Origin: Nelumbo lutea
Lineage: Eukaryota > Streptophyta > Magnoliopsida > Proteales > Nelumbonaceae
Assembly: GCA_022828595.1 (NCBI GenBank)
Contig: JAKGHH010000002.1
Location: forward strand, 69,350,383 to 69,414,382
DNA length: 64,000 nucleotides
Direction: 5' to 3'
Shown: positions 1 through 11,655 of the stretch, in pieces
Layout: every line of letters starts with the position of its first letter
Position numbering within the stretch: position 1 is the first letter of the stretch
The notes under the pieces: generated by a model
Told to the model about the DNA's origin: nothing
Database searches by the model: none
Seen by the model: only the letters and a program-made list of their open reading frames with translations
Made by a program: the position numbers and the translations under genes

Positions 1-22
1 TTTTTTGGAAGTTTTTTTACAG

Positions 23-227
23 AAATACCCCTAATAACTATCAACAGCTAGCTAGATAGGGGGTATTTATGTATTTTGGTTTTTAGGGAGATAAAGAATG
101 ACACAAATGCCCCCCAACAACTATATAACAGCTAGCATGGGGTGCATTTTGGGTAAAGTGAAATAACTTTACAATGAGCAAAATACTCCTCCCAATAACT
201 AAAAAACAACTAGTTTCTAGGGTATTT
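23..227. repeat. three spaced palindromic-ended repeats upstream of the hAT gene
   Basis: Three related units lie at 23-68, 105-149 and 181-227, spaced 82 and 76 bp. Each opens with AAAT followed by a C-rich run and closes with a G-rich run followed by ATTT, so the ends can pair. The middle carries a shared AACAGCTAG-like core (AACAACTAG in the third). They precede a TATA box and the hAT transposase start. hAT elements often carry subterminal repeats bound by their transposase, so that role is inferred. The outer element terminus is not in the window. Confidence 0.55.
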
Positions 228-253
228 TGGGCAATTGAATTATTTTTAATTCC

Positions 254-261
254 TATAAATA
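254..261 (+). promoter_or_regulatory. putative TATA box of the hAT transposase gene
   Basis: TATAAATA is followed by a CT-rich leader typical of plant 5' UTRs and by the transposase start at 570. It is a motif match in a suitable place; no other core element was verified. Confidence 0.45.
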
Positions 262-457
262 GTCATATCCTCCACCATTCTCATTATACCAATTAACAAT
301 TATCTTAATCTCCTCTCTAGTTCTCATACTCTCTCAAGTCTCAATCTCTCAATCTCTCATACATTCTCTGATTCTCCAATTCTCAACTTTATTGAAGTTT
401 CAACAAGAAGGCAGCTTGCTCAATTGCTCAAGTATCTCAAATAGCAATTTGGGAGGC

Positions 458-700
458 TTAGACTCTTAGAGTTGAAATGCTTCAACCGTCGAAATCAAGT
501 TGGGATTTTAAACCAACAATCCGGGTAAGTGCAATTAAATTAATTTTTATTTTTTTTAGAATTTAAAAAATGGCCGGCTCCTCCCAAAACCAATTCCCCT
601 ATATGTTCAATGTCGATGATATTCAATCGTAGCATGGTAATGTTAGCACCGAAATGGATGCTATTGATATTGACAAAATTTCCACCCCTAGCACTAATAC
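458..700 (+). repeat. 243-bp direct repeat, left copy (flanks Copia A)
   Basis: This segment is repeated without indels at 10234-10476, with about nine mismatches by eye. It covers the end of the hAT leader and the first transposase codons. It directly abuts the left end of Copia A at 701. Its counterpart lies 12 bp beyond the right end of Copia A. It looks like an oversized target duplication, because beyond the right copy the hAT coding sequence continues in order. Confidence 0.8.
570..700 (+). pseudogene. hAT transposase, N-terminal fragment (left copy)
   Basis: The start codon at 570 opens MAGSSQNQFPY and the frame runs to the Copia A junction. An in-frame TAG follows DDIQS. The same TAG occurs in the second copy at 10346 onward, so the stop predates the duplication. 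The continuation, with a BED zinc finger, lies beyond Copia A from 10477. A 35-bp GT...AG stretch at 525-559 is too short for a plant intron and is not called as one. Confidence 0.6.
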
Positions 701-2642
701 TGAAAGAATGGTAGGATCCATCTAATGGACGCCAAGAAGGGTGTGGAATGGACGGCGAATTTCAAAAAAAATTTCCTACCTTCTTCCAACTGAGAATCAT
801 ATTCCCTAAATTTATAATACATTATTCAATGATCCTACTTGAACCATAAACAAACCAGATCTGAACCAAAAGGAAATAGGAAAAATTATACCTGATCCGG
901 AGAAATAATATCTCCCAAAGTTGGTGTTCACGCCCAAAGAAGTAACTAAGATCCGCTATTGCTGAAGATGACACAGCTGTGGATGGAACGGAACCAGCAG
1001 GGTGCGTCCTACACACTGGATTCTTCACAAGAACCCTCTAGAAACCTTGAACACCGAATCCTTTTGTCTTTCTTGCAAGACTATTGTCAAGAACTGATTT
1101 CTTGACTTCCTATTGCTGCAAAGATCCAATCTTCCAACAGGGAGTGGCGGCGACTGGAGGAGGAGAACTCCAGGGACGAAGAGGGCAGAACTGTCTCTTC
1201 TCTCTAGAGTCTATGAGAGATCTGATCTCAGATTGCAGGATGTGTTTCTTGCTTATCCAAAACCCCTAGTTCAAAATCTTATATTTCTGCCAGGGTTTTC
1301 TCCTCTTTCTACTTGATTAAGAAACCTCCCAATATTTTGGGAGTTATCCCAATCCAAATCAGTATTTGGAGAGGGCTTAATCTTAATCCTATCTACAGAT
1401 TAAGTTAGTTAACTCCTGATCTTATCAGGAGGTTACCAGATTCAAATCTAATTTGAATTTGGTCTCTTGGAGTGGATAAGGTCAAAGACTCAATCCTTTT
1501 ACTAACATTAATCTCAGATTCGCCCCATGAACTGGTGATCATATTAGCCCAGTTCGAAATGGGCTTTTGGCCCATTAAGTGTTCAGTGTTTAACTAGTTT
1601 CCAATCTGCTGCCCAGTTGGGCTTCTTTGTATGGCGTGGGACCCAAGCATTGATCTACACACCAGCCACATGGGTTCAGCCCAGCCTTCGTTACAAGGCC
1701 CAGCCGAATTCACTGAAAGACTCAATGACCCCCTTGAGCCCATCACATGGACCCTATGGGCCCAACACTTACATTAAGTGGTCCCTGGGCCAAGCCATCT
1801 TATAAAAACCCAGGGACTGTGGGTAGGTGCAAGATTAGCCCATCAGGTATTATCCTAAATGGTTTTACACTTAACCTCTCAGCCCTTAATGATCAAGCAC
1901 TGCCCGACAAGAGAAGACCTCTCTCTCGGCTACAAGGAACACTGCCGCACTCTCTACTCACATGGATCCCAGGAATTAAAACCTTTTACAAATCTTTTGA
2001 AACCGTACATATATCTTATTTTTGCAAAATAAAATTCCAACGATTGAAATCAACTACTGGCAGTTTGGTTTCCATCAGAGAGAGTGCATTCCTGATCATT
2101 ACCATTGTCCGACAAAGGGGCTGATCCTATCACTATGACCACTCACTCAGATGAATTCTCAGACTACCCCAACATATCCAGGTTTTGACCCCACTAAAGA
2201 TCTCACTGATTGACACATCAAAGACAGCCCGATCCGACACCTAGTGATGTGTCATAATTGAGTCCAGGGGTCAGGTGTAACTTTCCAGTTTTGCCCATCT
2301 GTCTCCAAAGTCTAGGGCAATACTGGAAACCTGGTCTGGTTCAAGGGTTCAAGCAACCCCATACTGCATGCGCCTTGGGTCTTACCCTGATGGCTGAAAC
2401 AAGCCATCCCAACACTTGTTGGCACATCAGTATCAACCTTGGCAGGATAAATCTCCCCAGACTTATCCAATGGTTGTGAACATTTAAAACTAACACTAGT
2501 TTCTATAAGTGTCCAGTTTTAGGGTCTTACACAGAATTATACCAAACAATATGAATCAAACATGCACTTTAATTTATTTCCACTAAATAACAAAAGTACA
2601 TCAAATCCGATTGAAGCTAAGGGCATACAAGACTGTCTAACA
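701..2642 (-). repeat. Copia A 3' LTR
   Basis: The segment is about 96% identical by eye to the LTR at 8210-10221, has terminal TG...CA, and abuts the purine tract of the internal region at 2643. It lacks the long AC/AT microsatellite of its partner and keeps only a short TA run near 2010. Confidence 0.92.
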
Positions 2643-2656
2643 GCTCCCACTTGCAC

Positions 2657-5600
2657 TTAGGTCCAATCTGGTACAAGCCGTAGTCCCATACTTTCCACGT
2701 GTTTCTCAAACACCTTCTGTGTCAGTGGCTTAGTCAATGGGTCTGCCACATTATCCGCTAATGCTACCTTCTGAATTAGGACGTCCCCTCTACCAACGAT
2801 CTCCCGCAGTACATGGTACTTCCTCTCGATGTGCTTTGACTTCGAGTGGGCCCGAGGCTCTTTAGCTTAGGCGATCGCTCTGTTGTTGTCACACAACAAC
2901 GGGATGGGTGATGTGCTGGACAGAATCACTCCCAATTCGTGTATGAATTTCTTCATCCACACGGCTTCCTTGGCAACTTCACTTGCGGTAATGTACTCGG
3001 CCTCGGTTGTGGAGTCTGCAGTGGACCCCTGTCTGATGCTTTTCCAGCAAACAGCACACGATCCTATCGTGAAAACATACCCAGATGTAGACTTTCTATC
3101 ATCTGGATCCGACTGGAAATCGACTTTAAGTATGTTCTTCACAGCAGTCCAATGCTCCTACCCTGGGTTAGCCTGGAATCTGCTTACCACACTCACCACC
3201 TGAGCTATGTCCGGGCGAGTGCACAGCATGGCATACATGATGCTCCCTACGGCTGAGGCATAGGGAACGTCTCTCATGCCCTCAATCTCCTCAGAAGTCT
3301 TGGGAGACATATTCTTGGAGAGAGTTACTCCATGTCTGAAAGGAACATTTCCTTTCTTGGAGTTTTCCATGCTGTACCTTTTGACAATTTTGTCAATGTA
3401 AGCAGCCTGGAATAATCCAATTATCCGCTTCGATCTATCTCTATAGAGTCGAAGACCCAGTATATATGAAGCATCTCTAAGATCTTTCATGGAGAACTGC
3501 TGTGACAACCATACCTTGACCGAAGTCAACATTCCTACATCATTCCCAATGAGTAGGATATCGTCCACGTACAATACCAAAAAGGTAATCTTATCTCCAC
3601 TGGATTTCCTGTAAACACAGGGCTCATCCGGATTCTACTCAAAGTCAAACGTTTTGACGGCATAATCAAAACGGATGTTCCAACTCCTAGAAGTCCATAT
3701 ATGGATCTATTGACTTTACATACCATGTGTACCTGACCAGCAGTAATGAAGCCTTGCGGTTGCTGCATGTAGATATCTTCACTAAGATCTCCATTCAGGA
3801 ATGCGGTTTTGACATCCATTTTCCAAATCTCGCAGTTATGATATGCTGCTACAGCTAGCAGGATCCTAATGGATTTAAGCATGGCCACGGGCGAAAAGGT
3901 TTCCTCATAATCGATGCCTTCTTTCTGAGTATACCCTTTCGCCACCAAGCAAGCTTTGTAGGTCTCAATCCTGCCATCGGGGCCCTTCTTCCTCTTGTAG
4001 ATCCATTTGCAACCAATTGCTTTTACCCCAGAGGGCGGATCTACTAGAGTCCAGACTCCATTGGTCTCCATCGAGTCCATCTCAGCTCTCATGGCCTCCA
4101 CCCACTTCTGGGAATCTATGTCTAACATAGCTTCCGCGTAAGTCACGGGATCCTCTTCACTAGTCAAGGCTTCCACCAGGTAGGTATCCTGGTCATAACC
4201 ATATCGGACTGGTGGTCTGGATACCCGGGTGGACCTTCTAGGTTGGTTACTACCTGGAACTTGTGGGACATCTCCCACTGCTCCTGAGCTCTCCTCATCA
4301 AAAACTATTTCCTGACGGTGAGTGTCCATGATGTATTCAGATTTTAAGAATTGGGTGTTTCGACTATAGAACACTTTCTGCTCACTTGGGTCATATAATA
4401 GATAACCCACTGAATCCTTTGGGTAGCCTATAAATAGGCAACAACTGGTTTTGGATTCCAACTTGTCCGCACTTGTTCTTTTAACGTGTGTAGGACAACC
4501 CCAAATCTTCAAGTGTCTTACACTTGGCTTCCTTCCGGTCCATAGTTCATATGGAGTTTTCGGAACTGATTTGGTTGGAACTCGATTCAGCACGTAGATA
4601 ACAGTCTCTAATGCATATCCCCAAAAGGATGTGGGTAATTCCGAGCATACGAGAAGTGACCGGTCCATGTCCAATAAGGTCCTATTCCTCCTCTCTGAAA
4701 CACCGTTGAGTTGTGGTGTAGCAGGAGGAGCTAGTTGTGACACTATCCCATTGTCCTTTAAGTAGTCCCTGAATTCGTCAGAGAGATACTCGCCACCTCG
4801 ATCCGATCGAAGGGCCTTAACTTCTCTCCCTAACTGTTTCTCGACTTCCTGTCTGAACTCTTTGAACTTTTCAAAGGATTCAGACTTGTGTCTCATTAGG
4901 TACACGTAACTATATCGTGAAAAATCATTTGTAAGGGTGATGAAGTACACGTGTTGATTCCGTGTCCTAACACTCAGGGGACCACATACATCAGTATGTA
5001 TTAGGTCAAGTGCGCCTCCAGATCTTTCAGGCTTACTGTCAAATGGCCGCTTAGTCATCTTACCTTGAAGGCAAGGCTCACAAGTGGGAAGATTTTCTAC
5101 GGTTAGAAAATCCAAAGGACCATCCTTTACCAGTCTTGTGATTCGGTCAATACCGATATGGCCAAGTCGGTAATGCCAGAGGCACGTGGGATTAACTGTA
5201 TCACGATTCCTTTTCTTGGGATTTTTGACCGACGTAGTTTCAGTTAGGTTAATTTCTAGAGAAGGATGTAGAACATAGAGACCATTCTCAAGTTCCCCGC
5301 ATGCGATGAATTTATTATTCCGTTTAACAATAATCATATTACTAAAATAAACAGTATATCCATCAGCACACAGTTTAGAAACAGAAATTAAATTTCTTCT
5401 CAAGTTCTGTACATAAAGACAATCTTTAAGTACAAGGACTCCTTCTCTAAAGACTAATTCTATGGTTCCTATTGCCGTAGCTGCAACACTTGCGGTCATT
5501 CCCAAGAATAGTGTCACCTCGCCATCACTCAATCTTCTGCTAACTTTGAACCCCTGCAGTGAGTTACACGCATGAGTTGAAGCCCCGGAGTCAATACACC

Positions 5601-5742
5601 AGGACACAGAAGTAACTAACATATTAGTTTCTATGACACAAGTTTCGATGTTACCTTTCTTAGATTCCAGGTAAGCAAGACAGTTCCTCTTCTAGTGGCC
5701 GATCTATTTGCAGAAGTGACAGACATCAGATGCCTTGTTCTT
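2657..5742 (-). pseudogene. Copia A pol: protease, integrase, RT, RNase H (broken)
   Basis: Reading on the minus strand, the protease motif DSGAST lies near 5580-5600. It is followed by the GAG-pre-integrase zinc region and an integrase core with HTDVCGP and the NGVSERRN stretch. Next come the reverse transcriptase with [10 protein letters not shown] and YVDD near 3560, and then the RNase H. Breaks relative to element D: a 10-bp deletion near 3693 between AAG repeats shifts the frame inside the RT, and about 80 bp are missing near 3125 in RNase H. Stops also fall between gag and the protease near 5690-5710, where the zinc knuckle sits. The polyprotein would normally be cleaved by its own protease; this copy cannot make it whole. 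Confidence 0.9.
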
Positions 5743-5745
5743 CTT

Positions 5746-6441
5746 CTACTTCTTGGGTTTGGCAGCCTTCTTCTGGGGCTTCTTTGCCTTTCTCTTTTTC
5801 TTGCCTGATTTGTTAGCTTCAGCAAGCATAACCAAAGGCTCATCCTTCTTTAAAAGATCCTCGACCCTCTGCAACATATTGCTGAGTTCCTGGACGCTGA
5901 CATTCAACTTATTCATATTGTAGTTCATAATGAACGCATTGAAGGAAGAAGGCAAAGAATTCAGGATGGCATCCACTTGCGTGCCAAGATCTATCCTGGA
6001 TCCAAGAGCTTCAAGTTCGTTAATGTATCCCATCATCCGAAGACAATGGTCATGAACTTTCTGCCCCTTGGACATCTGCGCGGTCATGAACAATTTCAGG
6101 ACCTTCTGTCGAGTAGAACGGTTCTGCTCTTCATACATTGTTTTTAGACTGTCCAATATATCATTGTCTAGTTCAATCTGATTGAACTGCCTCTGTATTG
6201 AGTTGTCTAATGAGGCAATCACAAAGCAGCGGGTTAGGGAGTTCTTATCCTCCCAATCTTGGTAGTCCCTCCTACGGGTCTCAGAAGCCCTATCACCTGA
6301 ACGTTTTGGGGCAGGATTTTTCACCACCTTATCTAACTTTTCAAAAGTTAGTACCAGCATAAGATTTTTGTACCAGTCGGCATAGTTTGGGCCCTTAAGC
6401 TTGTTATCGTCTAGAAGCTTTGCAAATTGACTGTTTGCCAT
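5746..6441 (-). pseudogene. Copia A gag
   Basis: The likely start is MANSQFAKLL at 6441; another in-frame Met lies six codons upstream but lacks the family-like N-terminus. The protein holds the Copia gag core (GPNYADWYKNLMLVL) and ends in a Lys-rich stretch. There a CAG codon, present in element D, has become TAG at 5746-5748, just before the zinc knuckle. The knuckle lies out of reach downstream and is itself interrupted. Confidence 0.88.
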
Positions 6442-8195
6442 TTTCTGATAAAACAACAAAGACGTTAGTCCACAACCTTAGTTTGATTCATGTTACCTAC
6501 ATAGATATGGCTTTTAATCTATGTTCTATTCCCATTTATTCATCTCTGAGATTTTCCTTCCCTTCTCAGTGACGGAGACGACGAAATGTCTCTGGAAATG
6601 TGGGAAATCACATAGGGTGCGTGAAGCCAACTGTTTCAGTTGCATAACCCCACCACCTTTCTGTGACGGATCATATCCACTCATCAGATGAGTTTCCCTT
6701 TGGCCTCTGTCAGACAAGGTTCAGAGCCGTTTTCAGGTAAACCTTTCTGTCTAGTGAGAGAGTTCCCATTTTTTGGTGAAGCCCCTCCCACATCGGTCTA
6801 TGACGCCCCTATCATCTAATGAAACATTCTAACAGATCCAACAGCAAATGGATAGCCCAATTTTATGGTGCGTTTCCTCATTACTAATGGACTCATCATT
6901 GTGCTAATGACGGAAGGCCTTTAGAGAGTCCATCAAATGGATCTCCCTATCACACGCACTCATATTTGATTGGAGGGAACAAAATTACGCCCTAGTTCTA
7001 ATTTAGGTCAAACCAAAGTGGCTCCCACTGACTTTCATAAAGCCAGATTTCTGGTGGGCCTCAATCGGCTAGGGGTTTCGTACGCATCCCTTTTCAGGGT
7101 TGTGGGGCCCACCAAGTAGAGAGGGGTCATCCAATGACCTTAAGGGACACCATGGAAATGATGTGCATTCAACCATGGTGTGCGCAAGAGCCACTAACGA
7201 GTTAACATGGGCCAAGTGCTTATGGCCCATGGTCACAACACATCATACATCCAAACATCACATGTAAAGGAAGAATTGATCCAATCAATTAACTGTTGTA
7301 AAGCCCATCGAATAGCCCATTTAAAAACCTAAAGCATTAACAATTAATGTTTACTAGGTGTATGGGCTGAATAGCAGTTAACAGTTTGGCCCATACAGCT
7401 TTTCTCACAATTATGGGCTTTTGCAGTTTTAACCCTTTAAAACTGGGCTTTACAAGTGGGCCGAATTAATCCCTGTAATTGAACATCAGATTTGGAATAA
7501 CCAATGTAAGAAAAGTGGATTGAAAAATAGCCCCCTTCGAATCTCAGATTCGGTCCAAACAGTTTTGGTCCAATCTAGTCCGAAATGGTCCAAAACTGAT
7601 TTTCAATTTAAGAATTAATTCAAGAGAGATATGAAATTAATAATTTTTTATTTTAGACAATCACAAATCAAAATATGGACTGTTCATACCACCTGCAAAA
7701 CAGAGGTTAATCACAAAAGTTACAGTTTCATAAACTGTAAATCGTAGTATGCGATTTCTCCATCTGCAAATCTCCAGCGCCGCCATCTTCTTCCTTCTTC
7801 TTTAATCAAGAAAATAAATAAAAACCAGAAATCCTATTTCTATTAATTAATTACATTCTTGATCAAATCCTATATATTCAGTCTAGAAAAATAAAAAAAA
7901 AATTATTTACAGACCGAATAATAATAAAAGGAAGAAAAAAGGGTGCGCAAACTATCTACGCCAAATCTGCACTGCGATCTCCAGGTTCGAACAGCCCATC
8001 AAATCAAAAATAAATGAAGAACAATTCTAAATAAATTTTTGGATTTAACAGAATTAATTTCATATCAAATGCCCTTAACAAGAAACCATTTCTTGAAAAA
8101 AAAGAAAGCAATCTGCGCAGATCTTGGCAGAACATTTTATGTTCATCTGCGCAGGGTCAGATCTGATTTTCCTTTGGTTCAAAATTCGAACCTGT
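6442..8195 (-). other. Copia A long untranslated leader
   Basis: About 1.75 kb separates the primer-binding site from gag without a conserved reading frame. The same leader is present in element D (55076-56823) and in diverged form at about 59850-61070. Repeated conservation suggests packaging or translation signals in the RNA, but no specific structure was identified. Confidence 0.6.
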
Positions 8196-8209
8196 GGCTC
8201 TGATACCAC

Positions 8210-9517
8210 TGAAAGAATGGTAGAATCCATCTAATGGACGCCAAGAAGGGTGCGGAATGGAGGGCGGATTTCAAAAAAAATTTCCTACCTTTTTCTCCAA
8301 CTGAGAATCATATTCCCTAAATTTATAATACATTATTCAATGATTCTACTTGAACCATAAACAAACCAGATCTGAACCAAAAGAAAACAGGAAAAATTAT
8401 ACCTGATCCAGAGAAATAATATCTCCCAAAGTTGGTGTTCACGCCCAAAGAAGTAACCAAGATCCGCTCTTGCTGAAGATGACACAGCTGTGGATGGAAC
8501 GGAACCAACAGGGTGCGTCCTACACACTGGATTCTTCACAAGAACCCTCTAGAAACCTTGAACACCGAATCCTTTTGTCTTTCTTGCAAGACTATTGTCA
8601 AGAACTGATTTCTTGACTTCCTGTTGCTGCAAATATCCAATCTTTCAACAGGGAGTGGCGGCGGCTGGAGGAGGAGAAGTCCATGGACGAAAAGGGCAGA
8701 ACTGTCTCTTCTCTCTAAAGTCTGTGAGAGATCTGATCTCAGATTGCAGGATGTGTTTCTTGCTTACCCAAAACCCTAGTTCAAAATCTTATATTTCTGC
8801 CAGGGTTTTCTCCTCTTTCTTCTTGATTAAGAAACCTCCCAATATTTTGGGAGTTATCCCAATCCAAATCAGTATTTGGATAGGGCTTAATCTTAATCCT
8901 ATCTGCAGATTAAGTTAGTTAACTCCTGATCTTATCAGGAGGTTACCAGATTCAAATCTAATTTGAATTTGATCTCTTGGAGTGGATAAGGTCAAATACT
9001 CAATCCTTTTACTAACATTAATCTCAGATTCGCCCCATGAACTGGTGATCATATCAGCCCAGTTCGAAATGGGCTTTTGGCCCATTAAGTGTTCAGTGTT
9101 TAACTAGTTTCCAATCTGCTGCCCAGTTGGGCTTCTTTGTATGGCGTGGGACCCAAGCATTGATCTACACACCAACCACATGGGTTCGGCCCAGCCTTTG
9201 TTACAAGGCCCAGCCGAATTCACTGAAAGACTCAGTGACCCCCTTGAGCCCATCACATGGACCCTATGGGCCCAACACTTACATTAAGTGGTCCCTGGGC
9301 CAAGCCATCTTATAAAAACCCAGGGACTATGGGCAAGTGCAAGATTAGCCCATCAGGTATTATCCTAAATGGTCTTACACTTAACCTCTCAACCCTTAAT
9401 GATCAAGCACTGCCCGACAAGAGAAGACCTCTCTCTCGGCTGCAAGGAACAGTGCCGCACTCTCTACTCATATGGATCCCACGAATTAAAACCTTTTGCA
9501 AATCTTTTGAAACCGTA

Positions 9518-9584
<67 letters not shown>

Positions 9585-10221
9585 CTTATTTTTGCAAAAC
9601 AAAATTCCAACGATTGAAAACAACTGCCGGCAGTTTGATTTCCTTCAGAGAGAGTGCATTCCTGATCATTACCATTGTCCGACAAAGGGGCTGATCCTAT
9701 CATTATGACCACTCACTCAGATGAATTCTCAGACTACCCCAACATGTCTAGGTTTTGACCCCCACTAAGGATCTCACTGATTGACACATCAAAGACAGTC
9801 CGATCCGACACCTAGTGATGTGTCATAATTGAGTCTAGGGGTCAGGTGTAACTTTCCAGTTTTGCCCATCTGTCTCCAAGGTCTAGGGCAATACTGGAAA
9901 CCTGGTCTGGTTCAAGGGTTCAAGGGTTCAAGCAACCCCACACTGCATGCGCCTTGGGTCTTACCCTGATGGCTGAAACAAGCCATCCCAACACTTGTTG
10001 GCACATCAGTATCAACCTTGGCAGGATAAATCTCCCCAGACTTATCCAATGGTTGTGAACATTTAAAACTAACACTAGTTTCTATAAGTGTCCAGTTTTA
10101 GGGTCTTACACAGAATTATACCAAACAATATGAATCAAACATGCACTTTAATTTATTTCCACTAAATAACAAAAGTACATCAAATCCGATTGAAGCTAAG
10201 GGCATACAAGACTGTCTAACA
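8210..10221 (-). repeat. Copia A 5' LTR
   Basis: It begins right after the primer-binding complement at 8196-8208 (on the plus strand) and ends TCTAACA at 10221. It carries an (AC)n(AT)n expansion at about 9517-9584 that accounts for most of the length difference from the 3' LTR. Confidence 0.92.
9517..9584. repeat. (AC)n(AT)n microsatellite in the LTR
   Basis: A run of AC dinucleotides passes into AT dinucleotides. Other A-family LTRs have a short TA run at the same place (about 2010, 18500, 50530, 58125), so this is a length-variable site of the family. Confidence 0.95.
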
Positions 10222-10233
10222 AATGGGATTTTG

Positions 10234-10476
10234 TTAGACTCTTAGAGTTGAAATGCTTCAACCGTTGAAATCAAGTTGGGATTTTGAACCAGCAATCTGG
10301 GTAAGTGCAATTAAATTAATTTTTATTTTTTTTAGAACTAAAAAAATGACCGGCTCCTCCCAAAACCAATTCCCCTATATGTTCAATGTCGATGATATTC
10401 AATCGTAGCATGGTAATGTTAGCACCGAAATGGATGCTATTGATATTGACAGAATTTCCACCCCTAGCACTGATAC
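10234..10476 (+). repeat. 243-bp direct repeat, right copy (flanks Copia A)
   Basis: This is the counterpart of 458-700. It is separated from the LTR end by 12 bp (10222-10233) that do not match the left copy well but contain GGGATTTTG, also found about 40 bp further on. That looks like filler DNA from repair. After 10476 the hAT coding sequence continues. Confidence 0.8.
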
Positions 10477-10650
10477 TAGGGTAAAGAAAAAGAAGGCCAC
10501 TAAGTTGATTAGCCCAGTTTGGAAAATATTTAAAGTAGATGAGGTTTAAGGAAAGGGAAAAATAATTGTTTGCCAAAAATGTAGGAAAAACTTTAGCTAT
10601 TGTAGCAAGGGTGGTATTGGCCATTTGGTCAAATATTTGCTCACCCATGA

Positions 10651-10691
10651 GAAAGAAGAAGAAGAAGAAGAAGAAGAAGAAGAAGAAGAAG
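10651..10691. repeat. (GAA)n microsatellite
   Basis: An uninterrupted GAA run lies inside the hAT frame and would encode poly-Glu. Confidence 0.95.
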
Positions 10692-11155
10692 GGAGAGAAA
10701 CAACACAAACACAAATTGGGTAGGGGGTTTTAGTACTTTTAAATATTCTCAACAAAAAATGAGGCAAGAATTAACAAAATACATTGTACATGCTAAACAA
10801 CCATTTTTGTTAGTTAAAGATACTAAACTTGAAAAATGGTTATGTAATTCTGTAAATCCACAAATTAAAAAAAAAATTCTATGAATACTATTAGATCATA
10901 TGCTTTAAAAATTTTTTATTTGTATAAATAAAATTTAATTTATATATTATCAAATCTTAATTCTAAAGTTGCAATTACCTTTGATATTTGGACTTCTAAA
11001 TTTAACATACGTTATATTTGTGTTACTGGTCACTTTATTGATGAAAATTGGCTTTTAAATAAAATAATTTTAAGTTTTACTTGGCTTGAATAGCCACATA
11101 CTGGCCTAGCTATTGCTGCAAGTATTTTAAATACTTTACATGCTTATGGAATAGA

Positions 11156-11655
11156 CAATCAGGGACTATGGGTGATTTTAGGGATGAGAATGGGGTCATT
11201 TCTGCTTTGTTCTCATGCCCAATTGGAGTGGGTGACTCCCTTAAAGATATGATCTTTGTAGTAATGGAAGGAGCCCTAAAAGATAAGGAGATGAATATCA
11301 AAAAACTCATAATTGAAGGGGATTCAGAGGTGGTGACAGGGTGATTGAATAAAGACAACAATGGCTTATGGAATTACAGCAATGAGAGGAGGAAATTTAA
11401 GTGGCTAGTGCAGGAGATGAAAGTTGAGATGAGTTGGGTTAAAAGATCAACTAATTCCTTAGCTGATGGATTAGTTAAACAAGGGGTAGAAAGGGATTCA
11501 ATATTTTGGGCTAAGCTATAATATTATTGTTTCTTCCTGTTCTTTTTCTTTTCTTTCTTGAGGGCCCAAGTTGTATTTGGAAGATAAGAGTGTTTGTCTT
11601 CCTTTTTGTAATTATTCTTATGTTGAATTAATAAAATTGTTATTGATAAAAAATT
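11156..11655 (+). mobile_element. 5'-truncated LINE (RNase H end) inside the hAT gene
   Basis: The insert splits the hAT frame between HAYGID and the LFSISFDN stretch. It reads GDFRDENGVISALF, then EGDSEVV, then SLADGLVKQG, the pattern of the RNase H domain at the C-terminus of plant LINE ORF2. It ends with a 3' tail of the AATAAAATTGTTATTGATAAAAAA kind, typical of plant LINEs. One TGA interrupts the RNase H near 11343. The exact 5' junction and target duplication could not be fixed by eye. Confidence 0.75.

Larger units (their letters stand above)
701..10221 (-). mobile_element. Copia A, full-length Ty1/Copia LTR retrotransposon (A family)
   Basis: Two LTRs of about 1.9-2.0 kb bound an internal region at 2643-8209. 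In element orientation the LTRs start TGTTAGACAG and end CTTTCA. The primer-binding site at 8196-8208 reads TGGTATCAGAGCC in sense and matches initiator tRNA-Met. The purine-rich tract abuts the 3' LTR near 2643-2652. A long leader (6442-8195) precedes gag. Domain order is gag, protease, integrase, reverse transcriptase, RNase H, which is Copia order. The flanking 5-mers do not match (AATAC left, AATGG right); instead 243 bp of host hAT sequence is duplicated. The frames are broken, so the copy is not autonomous. Confidence 0.93.

Noticed and set aside
525..559. GT...AG intron in the hAT leader
   Set aside because: 35 bp is too short for a plant intron, and no splicing evidence exists.
5735..5923. 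A small hydrophobic plus-strand protein
   Set aside because: It is the antisense of the Lys-rich end of Copia A gag.
10316..10714. A protein with a poly-Phe stretch on the minus strand
   Set aside because: It is the reverse complement of the hAT frame and its GAA repeat.
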